Shown here piece by piece: positions 5,540-7,436 of a stretch of DNA of 7,436 nucleotides (positions are counted from its first letter, which is position 1; each line of letters begins with the position of its first letter). Below the pieces are notes generated by a model that saw nothing but the letters and a program-made list of their open reading frames with translations, searched no databases and was not told the origin of the DNA. The stretch is from Actinomycetes bacterium (lineage in GTDB: Bacteria; Actinomycetota; Actinomycetes; Actinomycetales; Beutenbergiaceae). Both the position numbers and the translations under genes were made by a program. The DNA lies in contig JAJYRV010000093.1 of assembly GCA_021793935.1 (NCBI GenBank), positions 1 through 7,436 on the forward strand. Reading direction: 5' to 3'.

Positions 5540-6058
5540 CTAATCCTCCGCAGAGCCGAAGTCCGCGGGGTCGACATCCTCAAGGAACGATCGGAACTCC
5601 GCCACTTCCGCCTCGGTGTCCTCGCCGCGGGAAAGGTACATATCCTCATCCTCGCTCGCGGTGTCGAGTTGGAGACCTGCTTCTTCGACGATCTCCTCCG
5701 CGCACATCACGTCGACCTCGGCGCGCAGGGCCAACGCGATCGCGTCGGAGGTGCGCGAGTCCACGCGTTTACCATTGGAGAGCAGGAGTTCGGAGATGAA
5801 GATTCCGTCGCGCAGTTCGATGATCTCCACTCCGGTCAGCGAGGTTTCCACGGCATCGAGCGCCGCGAGGAGGAGGTCGTAGGGTCCGGGGCGGCCGGAA
5901 CTGAGCCCCGATTGCGCGCTGGCGATCGCGACCCCTTCGTGGGGTCCGATGAGGATGGGAACCGCGCGCCCGCTGGTTTCGTCGCGGAGCAGCACCACAA
6001 CATCGTTCGCGGTCGGTGAGACCCGAACTCGCACCCCAATGATCGTCATCTTCAGCAC
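5540..6058 (-). CDS. Bifunctional nuclease (BFN/DUF151) domain protein, Rv1829-like
   Basis: The BFN/DUF151 domain was named for a plant protein with DNase and RNase activity; the role of the bacterial members is unclear. The domain spans about 5-128: RAVPILIGPHEGVAIASA (31-48, the hallmark IG-x-E-like segment, with His40-Glu41), PYDLLLAALDAVETSL (59-74), VEIIELRDGIFISELLL (77-93), VDSRTSDAIALALR (99-112) and CAEEIVEEAG (119-128). A 44-residue acidic tail ends in the conserved FRSFLEDVDPADF. GTG 6058 is chosen because the residues after it align with the start of Rv1829; ATG 6049 is an in-frame alternative. No clear ribosome site is seen; TAGCGT lies exactly six bases before the GTG, so the start may be leaderless. 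It sits 59 bases after ftsR, in the conserved garA-ftsR-BFN order. Confidence 0.93.
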   Translation of the reverse strand: MLKMTIIGVRVRVSPTANDVVVLLRDETSGRAVPILIGPHEGVAIASAQSGLSSGRPGPYDLLLAALDAVETSLTGVEIIELRDGIFISELLLSNGKRVDSRTSDAIALALRAEVDVMCAEEIVEEAGLQLDTASEDEDMYLSRGEDTEAEVAEFRSFLEDVDPADFGSAED

Positions 6059-6064
6059 ACTTCA

Positions 6065-6070
6065 ACGCTA
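6065..6070 (-). promoter_or_regulatory. Possible leaderless -10 element for the BFN gene
   Basis: TAGCGT (6070-6065, minus strand) fits TANNNT and is six bases before GTG 6058. No convincing -35 is visible. The 59-base gap after ftsR leaves room for an internal promoter, but read-through from ftsR is equally possible. Confidence 0.3.
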
Positions 6071-6117
6071 CGCGTTATCGGGCCGGTGTACCTACTGATT
6101 TCGAAAATAACTTGCCG

Positions 6118-6894
6118 CTAGAGGCGATCGACGCCGTCCTCAAGAATGTTTGAGTAAAGATCGGTCAAAAGGTTCGCCAATTCGCGGGCCTGCTCGGCCG
6201 CTGCCGCGGAGGAGGAAGTGCGCTTGCGGGATCGGATCGGGGCGGTGAGTTGCCGGATGAGCTCCACCTGCCGGTCGGCGGCGTTGCGCACGCCTTTGAT
6301 ATGGCGAAGGTCGACCCCTTCGTCCTGCAGGGAGGTGACCAGCCGTACGATCCGTTCATTGGCGGCGCTGAAGCGGCCGGAGAAGTCCGCGCGGAGCAGC
6401 CCTTCATCGACGAGGTGCCGCAGCTCCTGTTCGCTCAGGCCGCACGCGTCCGCGAGTTGCTCCAGAGTCATTGCAGCGTTCGTTGCGGCGGTGGTGAGTT
6501 CGCCGTCCTCCGTCACCACGCGGGCGCCGGTGCTCGGCGCTCCCGCGCCCTGGCGGTCCAGCTCTTCGAGGCGTTCGCGGATGACCTTCAACGGCAAGAA
6601 CGAATCGCGTTGGGCGGCGAGGGCGAAGCGGAGCCGTTCGATGTCCGCTTGGGAGTAGCTCCGGTATCCCGAGGCGGTCCGGTGCGGGGTGACGATCCCC
6701 TGTTCCTCCAAGAACCGAATTTTGGAGATACGCACAGCGGGGAACTCGGTGGTGAGCAGCGCGAGCGCGGCGCCGATGCTCATCGTCGGCGTGTGGGACA
6801 CTCCGTGCGGCCAGGTTCCTGGCCCCCCTGGCGCACTTGCGCGCTCCGGTTCGGGATTAGGCCGGGGGGTGCGAGCCGGTTGTGCGGGAGTCAT
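6118..6894 (-). CDS. ftsR: MerR-family cell-division regulator FtsR (Rv1828-like)
   Basis: FtsR is a MerR-type regulator shown in Corynebacterium glutamicum to activate ftsZ; Rv1828 is the mycobacterial homologue. The 258-residue product starts with a Pro-rich, probably disordered extension (1-37). The MerR winged helix follows (about 38-112): MSIGAALALL, EFPAVRISKIRFLEEQGIV, TASGYRSYSQADIERLRF, AAQRDSFLPLKVIRERL. A linker (113-141) leads to a second helix-turn-helix-like domain (142-205, MTLEQLADACGLSEQELRHL and VDLRHIKGVRNAADRQ) and a C-terminal helical region. ATG 6894 overlaps the garA stop as ATGA, which favours this long start by translational coupling; Met38 is where the conserved domain begins and is an alternative. 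It is the second gene of the garA block. Confidence 0.94.
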   Translation of the reverse strand: MTPAQPARTPRPNPEPERASAPGGPGTWPHGVSHTPTMSIGAALALLTTEFPAVRISKIRFLEEQGIVTPHRTASGYRSYSQADIERLRFALAAQRDSFLPLKVIRERLEELDRQGAGAPSTGARVVTEDGELTTAATNAAMTLEQLADACGLSEQELRHLVDEGLLRADFSGRFSAANERIVRLVTSLQDEGVDLRHIKGVRNAADRQVELIRQLTAPIRSRKRTSSSAAAAEQARELANLLTDLYSNILEDGVDRL

Positions 6895-7373
6895 TGAGCG
6901 GACTGTTCACCTGCGCTGCGGTTCGGGCTCGGGTGGTAGGTGAGGCGGAACTTGCCGATCTGCACTTCATCACCCGCGACGAGCAGGGCTTCATCGATCC
7001 GGACCCGGTTGACGTATGTGCCGTTGAGACTGCCGACGTCGCGGACCAGGTATCCGTTCGGGGAGAAGAGGAACTCCGCGTGCTTGCGCGAGACGGTGAC
7101 GTCGTCGAGGAAGATGTCCGCCTTCGGGTGCCGACCCACGGTGGTTCGTTCGGCGTCGAGGAGGAACCGAGCCCCCGCCGTCGGTCCGTGTTGAACGATG
7201 AGGAGCGCAGAGGAGGGCGGGAGCGCCTCGATTGCCTGACGATCCTCAGCCCGCGTCGGAGTGGCCACGCGTTCGGTGTCGGCCTCGCCAACTCGTTCGA
7301 ACGTGGCAGTGACTTGGGCAGGGTGATCCTCAGCATCCCGGTGCTGCGGGTCCTGCGGGTCGGGGTTGGTCAT
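6891..7373 (-). CDS. garA: FHA-domain metabolic switch protein GarA/OdhI
   Basis: GarA (OdhI in corynebacteria) is a small phosphothreonine-binding protein. Unphosphorylated, it inhibits the 2-oxoglutarate dehydrogenase complex and alters glutamate dehydrogenase and glutamate synthase. Once phosphorylated near its N-terminus it closes on itself and releases them. The 160-residue product has a charged, disordered head, then LPPSSALLIVQHGP and the FHA domain (about 55-146) with all key pThr-binding positions: GRH (Arg81), VSRKH (Ser95, Arg96, His98) and SLNGTY (Asn117). The head motif is VTATF (21-25) rather than the usual TTSVF. Thr22 keeps the PknB-type site (three before Phe), while the neighbouring PknG-type Thr is Val21. 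ATG 7373 follows GAGG by six bases. The stop overlaps the ftsR start by 4 bases. Confidence 0.95.
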   Translation of the reverse strand: MTNPDPQDPQHRDAEDHPAQVTATFERVGEADTERVATPTRAEDRQAIEALPPSSALLIVQHGPTAGARFLLDAERTTVGRHPKADIFLDDVTVSRKHAEFLFSPNGYLVRDVGSLNGTYVNRVRIDEALLVAGDEVQIGKFRLTYHPSPNRSAGEQSAQ

Positions 7374-7396
7374 CTAGTGCCTCACTCATCCGTTTC

Positions 7397-7417
7397 TTAA
7401 CGAGTTCGCTAACTGTA
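7397..7417 (-). promoter_or_regulatory. Candidate -10 and near-palindrome upstream of garA
   Basis: On the minus strand TACAGT (7417-7412) fits TANNNT about 39 bases before ATG 7373; a -35 at the usual distance would fall at or beyond the window end. Bases 7397-7412 form a near-palindrome (TTAGCGA-AC-TCGTTAA on the minus strand, one mismatched pair) that covers the expected transcription start, so it could be an operator. Confidence 0.3.
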
Positions 7418-7436
7418 GGTTACTTGGTTTCCGTGG

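Noticed and set aside
5462..6019. Plus-strand frame of about 185 codons opposite the BFN-domain gene
   Set aside because: It is a shadow of the minus-strand BFN/DUF151 gene, which has clear family motifs throughout.
1..7436. CRISPR arrays, tRNA/rRNA genes, insertion sequences, prophage or toxin-antitoxin genes
   Set aside because: No regular spacer-repeat pattern, cloverleaf-like sequence, transposase motif or terminal inverted repeat was seen; nearly all sequence is accounted for by core genes.

Overview
The window is GC-rich, tightly packed bacterial chromosome from an actinobacterium (Actinomycetota). The evidence is the gene set: an RbpA RNA-polymerase-binding protein, an actinobacterial Ppm1 polyprenol-phosphate-mannose synthase behind an Lnt C-terminus, and the conserved block garA / ftsR / BFN-domain protein / second MerR regulator, known in mycobacteria as Rv1827-Rv1830. 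The genus cannot be fixed from sequence alone. There are no mobile elements, tRNAs, rRNAs or CRISPR arrays; this is mostly core genome.

Layout. Bases 1-1072 (+): the 3' end of lnt, then ppm1, forming an envelope lipoprotein/glycoconjugate operon. Bases 1114-1461 (-): rbpA, convergent with ppm1 across a shared hairpin. Bases 1462-1657: a divergent regulatory region. It holds a SigR/SigH-type promoter for rbpA, three helically phased GTGAAG repeats, a 9-bp inverted repeat and a leaderless-type -10 element for nadE. Bases 1658-2479 (+): nadE, an ammonia-dependent NAD synthetase. Bases 2480-2618: a convergent intergenic region with two hairpins and a perfect 14-bp AT-rich palindrome. Bases 2619-4636 (-): yciO followed by a GH1 beta-glucosidase, apparently one transcript. 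Bases 4706-7373 (-): garA, ftsR, the BFN-domain gene and the second MerR gene. The first two overlap by 4 bp; the last has its own clear SigA-type promoter.

How the genes relate. GarA switches 2-oxoglutarate/glutamate metabolism according to its phosphorylation state, and FtsR is tied to cell division, so the garA-ftsR overlap couples a metabolic switch to a division regulator. RbpA (transcription initiation, possibly oxidative-stress responsive here) and NadE (redox cofactor supply) share one divergent control region. Lnt and Ppm1 act together at the membrane.

I see no wholly new gene system. The observations most worth a second look are regulatory: the rbpA/nadE control region, the convergent-site palindrome, a hairpin with a T-tract facing away from the nearby genes, and the loss of the PknG-type phosphosite in GarA.
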